A DNA stretch of 64,000 bases from Anoplopoma fimbria (lineage: Eukaryota > Chordata > Actinopteri > Perciformes > Anoplopomatidae). Below are positions 43,885-55,700 of this stretch, in pieces; position 1 is the first letter of the stretch, and the number at the start of each line of letters is the position of its first letter. The notes below the pieces were generated by a model that worked only from the letters and a program-made list of their open reading frames with translations, did no database searches and was not told the DNA's origin. Made by a program: the position numbers and the translations under genes. The DNA lies in contig NC_072452.1 in assembly GCF_027596085.1 (NCBI RefSeq), positions 5,204,814 to 5,268,813 of the forward strand, read 5' to 3'.

Positions 43885-44947
43885 TAACGGGCCATGTACC
43901 ACAGGCCTTCAAACTAGCTGTAATTAAACCTCTTCTTAAGAAACCTACTCTTGATCCAGAGGTGTTGGCTAACTATAGACCTATATCTAACCTTCCGTTC
44001 CTCTCTAAGATCCTTGAGAAAGCAGTAGCAAATCAGCTCTGTGACTTTATGCAACAATAGTTTATTTGAGGATTTTCAGTCAGGATTTAGAGTGAATCAT
44101 AGCACAGAGACGGCACTGGTGAAAATTACCAATGACCTTCTAATAGCTTCAGACAAAGGACTTGTCCCTGTACTTGTATTGCTAGACCTTAGTGCTGCAT
44201 TTGATACCATTGATCACCAAATCCTATTATAGAGATTGGAGCATCTTATAGGCATTAAAGGAACCACACTTAGCTGGTTTAAGTCGTATTTATCAGACCA
44301 ATCTCAGTTTGTATATGTAAACAATGAAAGCTCGATGAAAACCAGGGTTAGTCACGGAGTTCCACAGGGGTCTGTTCTTGGACCTATTTTATTTACCTTA
44401 TATATGCTTCCCTTGGGGAATATTATCAAAAAACACTCAGTAAACTTTCATTGTTATGCAGATGATACCCAGTTATATCTATCAATTAAGCCAGACGAAA
44501 CTAACCAGTTCTCTAAACTTCAAGCATGTCTTACGGACATGCTTGGAGTTTAGAGAGATCTTTACAGTTGATCCAGAATGCTGCAGCACGTGTTCTAACA
44601 AAAACTAAGAAAAGAGATCATATTACTCCAGTATTAGCTTCTCTGCACTGGCTCCCTGTTAAATCAAGAATATAATTTAAAATTATTTTACTTACCTACA
44701 AAGCTCTAACTGGCCAGGCACCGTCTTATCTTAAGGAACTTATAGTTCCATATTACCCAACTAGAGAGCTGCGCTCAATCAATGCAGGGTTACTTGTGGT
44801 TCCTAGAGTATATAAAAGTAGGATGGGAGCCAGAGCCTTCAGTTATCAGGCTCCTCTTCTGTGGAACCAGGTTCCAGTTTCAGTCCGGGGGGCAGACACA
44901 CTCACCACTTTCAAGAGAAGGCTTAAGACCTTCCTTTTTGATAGCTA
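43885..44947 (+). pseudogene. LINE reverse transcriptase fragment, internally deleted
   Basis: Motifs in order: [67 protein letters not shown] and catalytic CYADDTQLY. After LQACLTDML the frame breaks at a hairpin. The next recognisable block is the C-terminal LIQNAAARVLT, LHWLPVKSRI, YKALTGQAPSYL and TFKRRLKTFLFDS. The stretch between is missing. A stop after HQILL and a shift near 44060 also break it. L2/Maui-type by motif; not functional. Confidence 0.9.
44510..44556. repeat. Near-perfect inverted repeat (hairpin) in the LINE pseudogene
   Basis: Arms 44510-44530 and 44536-44556, 21 bases each with one mismatch, loop TTACG. It sits exactly where the reverse transcriptase sequence is interrupted. 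Confidence 0.95.
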
Positions 44948-45697
44948 ACTATAGACCTATATCTAACCTTAGTAGTTAGGGCTGGTTCAGGTTCGTCTTG
45001 GTCCAGCTCCTAGATATGCTGCTATATGCCTAGACAGCCGGGGGACTACCTAGGATACGCTGAGCTCCTCTCTCCTCTTCTCTCCCTCCATCTTTATGTA
45101 TTAATCTCCTATTTATGCACATTACTGATTTTGCTTCTTCCCCGGAGTTCTTGTGCTTTCTTGCCTCGCAGGTTCCCTGGAATCGGGGTTATATTTGGAC
45201 TGTCATCGTGCCACCTACTGAGGCCCTGCTGACACCCACTACTACTACCACTATCATTATTAGTCACATTACTATTATTATTGCCTGTACTATTACGCTT
45301 ATTGACTTGCTTGTACCCTGGAGTCTTTGTGCTTTCTCGCTTCGCAGGCTTCTATAAATCGTGGCTGTACCTGGACTGTGGTCATGCATCCTGCTACGGC
45401 CCTGCTGACACCGACTACTACCACCATTATTATTACTAGTCACATTACTATTACCTGTACCATTAAGCATTTTAGCTTTACTTCCACCCTGAAGCCCTTT
45501 TGCTTTCTCGTTCTGCAGGTTTCCATGAATCGTTGTGGTACCTGGACCGTAGTCGTGCCTCCTGCTGTGAGCCGACTGACACCCACTGCTACTTCGATTA
45601 TTATTATTAATCACATTACTATCCCTATTTTCATAACTATAATTCTACTGTAATAATTGCTGCTGTTATTATAAGTAGTCTTATTATATGAATCATT

Positions 45698-45995
45698 TGT
45701 GGTGTAGTGGAGAGTAAGGTAGTTCTCCAATCAGAGGGTCGGTGGTTCGATACCCGGCTTCGGCAGTCGATGTGTCCTTGGGCAAGACACTTAACCCCAA
45801 GTTGCTCCCGAAGGCTTGCCATCGGTGTGGACTGGATGTTGCATGAATGTTAGTTAGAGTCTGATGGTGGCACCTTGCATGGTAGCCCTGTCATCAGTGT
45901 GTGAATGGGTGAATGATATGTAATATACTACTGATTGTAAGTCGCTTTGGATAAAAGCGTCTGCTAAATGACTGTAATGTAATGTAATGTAATAT
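45698..45995 (+). mobile_element. tRNA-derived SINE nested in the L2-type LINE
   Basis: Head GGTGTAGTGGAGAGTAAGGT and B-box GGTGGTTCGATACC, body GTGTCCTTGGGCAAGACACT, tail GCTTTGGATAAAAGCGTCTG then CTAAATGACTG(TAATG)n. Confidence 0.9.
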
Positions 45996-46262
45996 ACATT
46001 GAATGTGTTGTATCTCTGTTATGCTGTTCATTCTGTACACATGACATCTATTGCATTCTGTCCATCCTGGGAGAAGGATCCCTCCTCTGTCGTTCTCCCA
46101 TAGGTTTCTTCCTTTTTTCTCCCTGTTAAAGGGCTTTTTTAGGGGAGTTTTTCCTGTGCCGATGTGAGGGAAGGACAGAGGATGTCGCATGTGCACAGAT
46201 TGTAAAGCCCTCTGAGGCAAATTTGTAATTTGTGATTCTGGGCTATACAAAATAAACTGAAT

Positions 46263-46765
46263 TGAATTGAATTAACATGGTGTAGACAGTATATTGTCTG
46301 GGTATTAACATGGTGTAGACAGTATATTGTCTGGGTATTAACATGGGGTGGACAGTATATTGTCTGGGTATTAACATGGTGTAGACAGCATATTGTCTGG
46401 GTATTAACATGGTGTAGACAGCATATTGTCTGGGTATTAACATGGTGTAGACAGTATATTAGTATATTGTCTGGGTGTTAACATGGTGTGGACAGTATAT
46501 TAGTATATTGTCTGGGTGTTAACATGGGGTGGACAGTATATTGTCTGGGTATTAACATGGTTAACATGGGGTGGACAGTATATTGTCTGGGTATTAACAT
46601 GGTTAACATGGGGTGGACAGTATATTGTCTGGGTGTTAACATGGGGTAGATATTGTCTGTATTAACATGTCTGGGTATATTGTCTGGGGGTAGACAGTAT
46701 ATTGTCTGGGTATTAACATGGGGTAGACAGTATATTGTCTGGGTATTAACATGGGGTGGATATTG
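46263..46765 (+). repeat. Minisatellite, right part of split array
   Basis: Same unit as 43500-43881, resuming right after the LINE tail at AACATGGTGTAGACAG. About fourteen units with TAGTATATT and TTAACATG insertions. Confidence 0.95.
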
Positions 46766-46925
46766 TAACACTGGGGCATCACAGAACAGACCCGTGTATG
46801 TCACAGCTCTCACTTGTAGTCGTGTCTCTCAGGAGTCTTGTGATTTCCGAGCGCCCCTGAAGGGTCCGTGAGCCTGTCAGCTGACCGGCGGAAGCAGCGG
46901 GGAGAGAAAGGGTAGAGAAGACAAG

Positions 46926-46937
46926 ATGGCGGAGTGA
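46926..46937 (+). other. Three-codon upstream reading frame inside the YY1-like motif
   Basis: ATGGCGGAGTGA reads Met-Ala-Glu-stop. It is only translated if transcription begins upstream of 46926, so its role is uncertain. Confidence 0.3.
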
Positions 46938-47135
46938 GTGGGTTGCGCTTTCTACAGACGGTTGCGACCCTTTACGTTTGCTCTCAACGGCCCACAGGAC
47001 CGGCACGAGGACGCAGCAGCAGCAGCATCGACGTGTGACCACGAGGCCGTGTTTCTGCCACCCAGCGCGGAGGAGCAGACCTTCACCCGCCGCGGTCCTG
47101 CGACGGCGTTAGCTTCATGCTAACGCTAGCTGCTA

Positions 47136-47238
47136 CCAAGAGCTAGCTGCTAATACGAGCTAGCTGCTAATACGAGCTAGCTGCTAATACGAGCTAGCTG
47201 CTACCAAGAGCTAGCTGCTAATACGAGCTAGCTGCTGG
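47136..47238 (+). repeat. Tandem AGCTAGCTGCT units in the csnk1a1 leader
   Basis: Seven imperfect 17-base units with core GAGCTAGCTGCTAATAC. Each contains the self-complementary AGCTAGCT, so the array could fold if transcribed. Confidence 0.75.
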
Positions 47239-47618
47239 AGGAGGAGGAGGAGGAGGAGGAGAGGAAGGCCCAAAGCCTGTCGCTGGTTTCGGGTTTAGTT
47301 TCGGGTCCGTGTCTCTCCAGCAGGTCTCTGAAGGAGGTCTGTAGTTCTGGTGTGCAGTCACTAGTTACTGTACTGTAGTATACTGTAGCTATACTATAAC
47401 TATACTATAGCTATAGTATAACATAGTATAACTATAGTATAACTATAACATAGTATAATATTATATAACATACTATAACAGACCGCTGGTCTCGTCGACA
47501 GACTCAGGCTGAAGACTCGTTCTCTGTCGTGAGACGTTCACGGTCGTTGGAGCTCTCGGGGTCTGGACGGTGTCTCCACGGTGTCTCCAGTCCTCGGTGT
47601 CCTCGGTGAGCAGGCAGC

Positions 47619-47741
47619 ATGGCGAGCAGCGGCGGCTCTAAGGCTGAGTTCATAGTGGGAGGGAAGTACAAGCTGGTCCGGAAGATCGGATCCGGATCGT
47701 TCGGGGACATTTACCTGGCCATCAACATCACTAACGGAGAG
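47619..47741 (+). CDS. csnk1a1: csnk1a1 exon 1 (coding part)
   Basis: Forty-one codons from the ATG to Gly-Glu, ending in phase 0 before donor GAG|GTGAGA. The ATG follows GGCAGC with G at +4, a fair Kozak context, and the N-terminus matches the family start MASS. It encodes the beta-1 strand and the glycine-rich ATP loop. The intron behind it is only 548 bp and almost entirely tandem repeat. Confidence 0.97.
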
Positions 47742-47996
47742 GTGAGAGCGGGGACACAGCGGGGACACACTGCTCATACACCGGGGACACACTGCTCATA
47801 CACCGGGGACACACTGCTCATACACCGGGGACACCGGGGACACACTGCTCATACACCGGGGACACACTGCTCATACACCGGGGACACACTGCTCATACAC
47901 CGGGGACACAGGGGGGGTTTATATCAGACATGTCCTTGTTCACCTGCAGTCAGTAGTCAGTCAGTAGTGATCAGCTGTACTACAGACAGTCGTTAC

Positions 47997-48051
<55 letters not shown>

Positions 48052-48169
48052 AGAGGACCACAGTCTCTGTGTGTGTTTATGTTTATGTGTGTGTATATGT
48101 GTGTGTTCGTGTGTGTGTGTATTCATGTTTATGTTCCTGTGTGTGTTCATGTTTATGTTCCTGTGTGTT

Positions 48170-48220
<51 letters not shown>

Positions 48221-49005
48221 ATGTTCGTGTGTGTGTGTGTATTTATGTTCATGTTTATGTTTATATGTGTTCATGTGTGTGTGTTGCAGGAGGTGGCGGT
48301 GAAGCTGGAGTCCCAGAAGGCCAGACATCCTCAGCTGTTATATGAGAGCAAACTCTACAAGATCCTCCAGGGGGGGGTCGGGATCCCCCACATCAGGTAA
48401 GAGTGACGTCACGGGGCTGTGAGACGGGCTGTGAGGGGACCGGGGCTGTGAGGGTCCTCTCACGGGACCGGGGCTGTGAGGGGCTGTGGGGGACCGGGTC
48501 TGTGAGGGTCCTCTCACGGGACCGGGTCTGTGAGGGCTCGTCGGTCACACGGAGCCTCGTCCCACTCTTTAACACGCTGTCTGTGAGGACTGAGGACTGA
48601 GGAGAGGACAGAGGACTGAGGAGAGGACAGAGATGAGGAGAGAGGACTGAGGACAGAGGGATCCAGGCTCGGGTCGTAATGGCCGCTCCTCTTTGTTGTG
48701 TAGTTCCAACATGTCTCCCGGACTCTGTTAGAAAATGGCGGCGGACAGAAGCGAAAACAACAACCGGAGCCTCCATACCGGACCCGTAGTCTCTATACCC
48801 GACCCGTAGTCTCTATACCGGACCCGTAGTCTCTATACCGGACCCGTAGTCTCCATACCGGACCCGTAGTCTCCATACCGGACCCGTAGTCTCCATACCG
48901 GACCCGTAGTCTCCATACCGGACCCGTAGTCTCTGTCAGTAGTCTCTATACCGACCCGTGTTTGCTATACTAACGTTTTGTGGTAGTGAGATAAATCAAG
49001 AGCTT

Positions 49006-49103
<98 letters not shown>

Positions 49104-49709
49104 TACTTACTTACTTACTTTTCTTTGTATTGATCAGTCCCAGTTAAATGAACAACCAGTCCTGTATAGTTGTTGTGTTAAATTGGGGGATGCATGTCAT
49201 GAATCAAAAGACAGGCAGGATTACTCAGTCTTATTCTGTGTTGTTGCTCAGTTTGTGAATGATTGGTCATCTCACGTATTTAGTTAACGGATTCTGTAGA
49301 ATCCGTTAACTAAATCTATTTGTACCCTTTTTCTTTCTTTTTGGGGGTAAGTCCACTGGGCATAGGTCATTTAATATTGGTGCATACTTTTCAAAAGTGA
49401 AATGGGTCATGTTGGTTCCAGTTGCTCTTCTTGCGTTGATGAGGAAATGTTGGTGCCTTTGTACATAATTAGTTTGAAATCTAGAAACTCAACCATAGGG
49501 GGCGGCTGTGGCACACGAGGTAGAGCGCTTGTCCCGTAACCACACGGTTGGTGGTTCAAACCCCTCTACCGGCAACATGCCCAGGTCTCCTTGAGCAAGA
49601 CACCTAACCCCAAGTTGCTCCCCGGGCGCTTCATTGCAGCCCACTGCTCCTCCGGGATGGGTTAAATGCAGAGAAATAATTTCCCCATTGTGGGACTAAT
49701 AAAGGCTTA

Positions 49710-49742
<33 letters not shown>

Positions 49743-52700
49743 GGCTTTGCAGTCTTCCCTGTGTACTTACAGCAAACCCAATCAAAACACGACTTTTACA
49801 GTTAGAGTTGCGTACAGCCTCCTGAGATGATACAAATCTAAACAACTTCTGCAACAGTGGAGAACAGTCATTTTCTTCTTGCCTGCTGTAGGGTTGGAAT
49901 GCAGACTGTGGTCAAGATGACATATGGTTAGAGTAGTGCCGCACACCATGGCCGGATCTACTTTTTGAGGAAATGCTGGTCTTGCTTGCATGAGTCAATC
50001 TGAGGGACAGTGGGAGTGGTCTGTATTCTACAAGTCAAACTCGTTCAAGGAATTGAGGGAATGTACCTGCTGTGTGTTACGGCTGGAGGGTTTAAGGCAC
50101 CAACCTGTAAAAAGCTGCTTTGGCTTTACTCATTTTATCCAGCTCTTAAGTAGAGGCTCTAAGATGATTGCAATACATGTGACAAACTTTAATGTTCCCA
50201 GAGAAAATACCTCTGGATTGATATACTATTGAGCCTTTTGTGTTTTATTGAGCACAGTTACAACAGACTGCTCCCATCAAAAGACTTTGTTTTACTGCTT
50301 TGGACTCGTCAGTGTTAGTTGCGTTTCAATTCTAGAAAATGTTTTTTAATGTTGGTAAGTAAGACAACATGTTGAAGGGCACCAAGGATGCACATGTAGA
50401 TGATGTTGTGATTGCTTGTCTGTGCAACTTGACAAAGTTTGAGTGAGCAGTTATGCACCGAAAATATCAACATCTGACCGGTGTTAATTTTCCTCTCCTT
50501 GTTCTATATCTGGCTAACAGCGCTAACGTGCACAGCCTTATACAGTCTACAGTACAGCTGGCACATGGCTGACAAGAGACAATGACCGTGGAGCCACTAA
50601 GGCATGGTAACTTTGTTGAAACCTGAACTCTGTACACACACGCCTTCTTTACAAACTAGAATTGCTTTGTAAGGTAACCCCTGTCATAGATATAAGCACA
50701 CATGGGTTGGATGCAATTATTGGCCATTATAGGGTCCTAATGCTGGCAACTCTTTTGGTAAGCACCATAAAGTGAGTTCTGATAAAGGGTTGTAAAAGCA
50801 CCAGTATCATGAAATGGGGCTTTTAATACCGACAGGTCCTGCAGGTTTTGAAGCAAAGCTTTTCCACCTTTACTGTAGCTGGGACTTCATTGAATCTTTG
50901 CTCTGGGAATGCTGACTTAATGTTGCAGCAAAGTCTTGTTTGAGCCTGTCCAACCTGCTGGTCCTGCTTCCCCTCCTCCACTCGTACTACAACCTGGCTT
51001 ACCTTTTATGCCGTTTCAGTCTTTCCTCATTCTCGCTCTGTTTTTTTCACACTGATGGGAACAAAGTCCTTTCTAATATTTGTTGCAAAGATGTTGAACA
51101 CACACTAGATTAATAATAAACTAGAGGGGAGTTCCTTAAACAAAAAATCTTCCAGTCACTATTTCTTCTCTTTACTATGGATTCTAATGCTGTGTTTTTT
51201 GTGAGAAATATGAAATAATCTAGTTTAAAATATATTTGGGGGGGATCAACATTTGGAACATGAAAAAAATAAAGATTTGAATTTGAGTCAGCCCTACCTA
51301 GTTAGAATCACATCTATGCCGTATAAGTGGTGTACTGTACATGCCAGTACAAGAACCTTGACATACCAGTAGCCAACAGCAGCAAACACACAACAGCATA
51401 AACTTTTAATTAATTACTTTAAGATTTTGAGTAACTTGTAACAGTGTTTTTTTAAATCCTGTTATTAGTTCTGTAACTTAAAGTGACGCTGATGAACTTT
51501 CAACTGGTTATGAAAAAGGCCCTAATTTAATACTTCTGACTCTACATGAAGTAAAGCAGAATATCAGCGAGGACCTCAGCTAGCTAGCAGCATAACAGCC
51601 TGTTAACAGCCGAGAGAGGCTACTGCACATTAGAAAACAGAAAAGAGAGAGATCGGAGATGCACTAGAAGAACACAGGAGCTGTCTCTGTTTTGGCTTTT
51701 AAAAAACCAATGTAGCCACTGTTGTTTCCAGTTAACACTTACATTTCCCATAACCTTTGCTCAGAACATGTTGGAATACAGAGAGTACGATTATGGTCGT
51801 CGGATTTTAGGCCGCCGGTAACGTTAACGCCAGTGAAACCGCAAAGCCAGAGGGTCAGACATTGTTTGAAGAGGCATTTGCCCGAGGCACTGAATATGAA
51901 AGGAAAATGAACTTGGGGAGCAAAATCACAAATGCTTCAACTATCCACCTCAGGACAGTTGCTACTGGGTTCGAGGTATGCCTTACCGGGGCGAAAGCGG
52001 TCCAGCCAGACTGCTATCCCAACATTATACCAACAACACCGCAGTAAAGCCGCCCACTTTACAGATCTGTGGCCAGTTTATAGTGATTATAAAACCATCT
52101 TAAAATATTTTTTAAATTTTTTTTAATTTTAATTTTTTTTTTATATAAAGAAAGTTGTTGGCAGATCTACAAGTTCTTGTTTTTTAATATGTTGCAGTTT
52201 TCAAAAAAGAATTGTAAAATTTCTGCCACCGTTTCCTGCATTCTGATTGCTTCATATATTGTATAATTTTGTGCGGCCAAGCAAACCCTATAGTAAATAA
52301 ACACTTCAATAAATATTGAAGACCTAAGAGGTTTTTCATATTCTATTAACTCCTTACTGTACAAAAAGCCACCATAAACCTATATAAAGATCCAGTCATG
52401 AAATTAAGGCAATATATTGCAAAACTGCCAGAATCTTACGACAGTGTGACGTAAATTGACCCCCTAATTGGTTGGACCTGTATTACTGTGCCTCTTTGAA
52501 TGGGTTGGGGCATTTGTCGGGGTTGATAGCCTTGAGAAACTATGGTCATGGTAAAAATAAACAATAATTGAATGGCCAAATAACTGGAAATAGTTCTTTT
52601 TAACAGCTTGAATCAAATTCACTTGTGTACTAAAAATACTGTAATGGCAAACATTGGCTTGCATAAAAGCAACACAGCTATTTGAGTTAACAGAATATTG

Positions 52701-55700
52701 ATTATCTGTTAAATACCCCCACGTGTGATGCTGTTGAAATACAGAGACCTTTGTATTTATTATTAGCGTAGCTTTAGAGCATTGGGGATGCTTAAAGCAT
52801 AATGTTTTAGTTTATCGTATTGTTTGATGTTGTTGTGTTTACCATTGATGCTACTGCTCTGTAGTATATGCTTTGTATTTAGTTAAAGGGTTTAATTTAG
52901 GCATTTCCAAACAGAGCTGTGGCTCTGCAGCAGCTGCCTGCTAACTTAGTCTGTGAAACAGCACAGTGTGTATGAGGAGACGGGGCTGCTGCACGGTGTG
53001 TGTTTGTGTGTGCAAATAGTTCCTTTTTTTAAAAGGAAAGGGAACTATGGCACATCTGATATAGATATTATCAATATAAATCAATATAGCTATTAACTGA
53101 GGTATATTCTTTTTGTATAAACAGATTTGAGTTACTGCACACTTTCATCTTCCTGCCCGTTTTAAATGCATTCGTCCCACCAGAGACTGTAGGACCAGTC
53201 ACTTGTTTTAGTCTAGAATTAAGAACAATATTTCTGCCTTTTGGACAGTCTGATCACAACCATGATCACAACATACAGTCCACATGTCCATAGAGGGCTT
53301 GTAACAAGCATATTAGTGTGAGACAAAATGCCAGTCCAAAACATGTGTACAAAAAGAAATGGAGGGTAAATGTCCAGATTGCAAATGTTAGGCTGTTTGG
53401 ACATAGAGCTGTGTATTGGCAAGACTCAGGCGATACAATACATGTCATGATATAGGAGATACAATTCTATATATTGTGAAACTGTAAGCAGGGCTTGTGT
53501 TTTCTTAATCTAGGGAAACTGCATAACATCGGAGTGTTTTTTTTTTTATGCAATCAGAACAGTGGAGTCTGCATTTGCATTTATCATAGTCCCTGTAACA
53601 TTCAACATTATATCACAACTTTGAGAGGGCGCATTCACTGAGATGTGCTTCTTTTAGCAAATTGGACATGCACCGATTGCAACTTTTTTGAAGTCTGATC
53701 TGCCAACTCCGCTTTTGTTTAAGAGCTTTAATTGTCAACCACATTAAGTTTTACACCAGCTTTGCGTAACCATCACTAGAACATAATATCAACCATTCTG
53801 AAGTCGGTGTAAACCTGTCCCTCTACTTAGCCTCACTTACTAGTTACTTTTATTGACCCTTTATGACCTACAAAAACAACAAATGATTAGAAAACAAATG
53901 ATGGACTGTTATGATGACAATGAACTGTTTTGCGCCTTCACTGCAGTTGAGAGTAAATGAAGAATTGAACCCGTTTGTGCATTGGCTGTCTTTGCAGCTG
54001 AGGACTTGTTAGGCACTTCAACCACAGCGCCCCTGCATGCAAGGCACTAATCCTGTTAGCGGTTCGTGATCGGTTGGAGGGGCAGAAATCGGTCAGGGAA
54101 AAAAATAGAAATTTGCATCTCTAATCATAATATAGTATGATATACTATATGTATCATGATATCTCTACATATGATTTCATCACAATATGATTCTATTGAC
54201 GGACAATAAATGATCCTATTGAATTGTTGCCTAGCCCTACCCTTTAAACGGCTGGTAGTAGGCATAGCCAGGAATCTGAACCTGGAACTTAGCATTTGGA
54301 TGACAGAGATCCTGTTTTTTGACTTCTGAAAAAGAAACAACCATCAAAGATGCATGTCTAACCGTGTATTGATAAAACGATACCTTTACATTACTCTTTT
54401 CATAAGAAGCAGTGAAGTGTTAGATCTGTGTTCAGCCTGAGAAGCTGGTTCAGACGATGTGCTGTGAGACAGACCCGCCCTCATGATATGACTTTTGTGT
54501 CCCCAGGTGGTATGGCCAAGAGAAGGACTACAATGTCCTAGTCATGGACCTGCTTGGACCCAGTCTGGAGGACCTCTTCAACTTCTGTTCTCGCCGCTTC
54601 ACCATGAAGACGGTCCTTATGCTGGCAGACCAGGTATCTAACACTTACACACATCCACCTCTCTGCAATGTTCTGAAGCAATCACCATGCCCCAGGAACA
54701 TAGTTCAATACAAGCAGTTGGGTGGTTCCGCCTCTCGGCAAGAGGGTCCTGGTTCCAATCTACTAGCTTTGTGAGGGAGGACTAAGCATGGTCTCTGCCT
54801 TGGTTACCTGTGGGTACTCCAGTTCAGCTTTAGGTATTGGTGACTCTAAATCACCAATATTCATTTAAATGATAACTTATTTCAGCACATTATATGGAGG
54901 CTGGTCATAACTTGGAAATATTTAACCTTGGCTTTCTTTTCATCTTCAGATGATCAGCAGAATTGAGTATGTACACACAAAGAACTTCATCCACAGAGAT
55001 ATCAAACCAGACAACTTTCTTATGGGCATCGGCCGTCACTGTAACAAGGTAAGACCCGTCTCAGTCCTATACATACAGTAAGTACGGATCATTGACGCTC
55101 TCAATAGAGCTGTATGGCATGGTGGCCATGTTAACTTCACTGTCCTGGTCCCTTCCCCGATCTACAAATTTAGTTTCAGCAATGGTGATCTCTCCATGTA
55201 CTACATTACTACCTCTAAAATAAGCTTTTAATGGCTACTACCTGACCCACGGTTCTGCTGTTTCAGAAGAACCTTGAAATTGGCACCTGGTCCACGGCTT
55301 GTTTTTACCAGCAAATGGTATTAAATGTCGTCATTTTAAGCACTCCTTTGTCTGACAGCAACATTGCCTGTTCTCAGCACATCAAAAGATCAATGAGTAA
55401 CAGTCTTATATGAAATATAATCTAAATCAGAAGAGGAGACATAACTAGTGCAATTACATATAAAGCTGTTGTTCATATATGATGGCTATGTGGGCAGTGG
55501 AAGCGTTGTGGAAACTATGGTAAGAAGTACTAAGTAGTTTGAACTCAATTTTCCACAGTCACTAATAGTACAAAGTAATACTCGTTTATGTTGTTCCACT
55601 CAAGTTTATGTAGAACTCAAATCTGCATCAAAGTCTGTTTCAATAACACACATACATTACTGGCATTTTTTCTTTTTCAAATTTAAGGTTTCCATAGTTT

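Larger units (their letters stand above)
43882..46262 (+). mobile_element. 5'-truncated L2/Maui-type LINE inserted in a minisatellite
   Basis: The insertion splits one tandem array (43500-43881 and 46263-46765 have the same repeat unit). It begins inside the reverse transcriptase (CHVPQAF-like, [15 protein letters not shown]) and ends with the LINE 3' tail CTGGGCTATACAAAATAAAC followed by TGAATTGAATTGAATT. Three ~165-base units occur in its 3' region (about 45130-45640), and a SINE sits at 45698-45995. Confidence 0.85.
46800..47618 (+). promoter_or_regulatory. csnk1a1: csnk1a1 promoter / 5' untranslated region
   Basis: GC- and CpG-rich sequence immediately before the csnk1a1 ATG, after AT-rich repeats end near 46780. 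It contains AAGATGGCGGA at 46923-46933, matching the YY1/initiator-type element common at TATA-less vertebrate promoters; transcription probably starts close by. Further in are seven copies of an AGCTAGCTGCT-type unit (47136-47238), a GGA run and an AT-rich ACTATAGTATA stretch. No TATA box is evident. The exact start site and whether an untranslated exon is spliced out cannot be told from sequence. Confidence 0.55.
48397..54506 (+). other. csnk1a1: csnk1a1 intron 2
   Basis: A 6.1 kb intron. It holds a GGACCGGGGCTGTGAGG-type repeat (48413-48545), an exact 20-base repeat array (48772-48931), two (TG)n tracts (49009-49062 and 49069-49099) and a SINE (49499-49741). The remainder is AT-rich unique-looking sequence, with degenerate 'catgatat' MITE remnants near 53430-53480 and 54120-54240. 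I see no further gene. Confidence 0.8.

Noticed and set aside
43480..43902. Long open frames in the NTQTIYCPHHV-type repeat
   Set aside because: Periodic translation of the 33-base minisatellite; no start context and no family.
43885..44947. Retroviral or endogenous virus polymerase
   Set aside because: YADD with the [12 protein letters not shown] and LIQNAAARVL blocks is non-LTR LINE; no LTRs, gag or protease were seen anywhere.
49499..49580. Possible tRNA gene with A and B boxes
   Set aside because: The B box is present but no cloverleaf closes, and the sequence continues into a SINE body and ATT tail.
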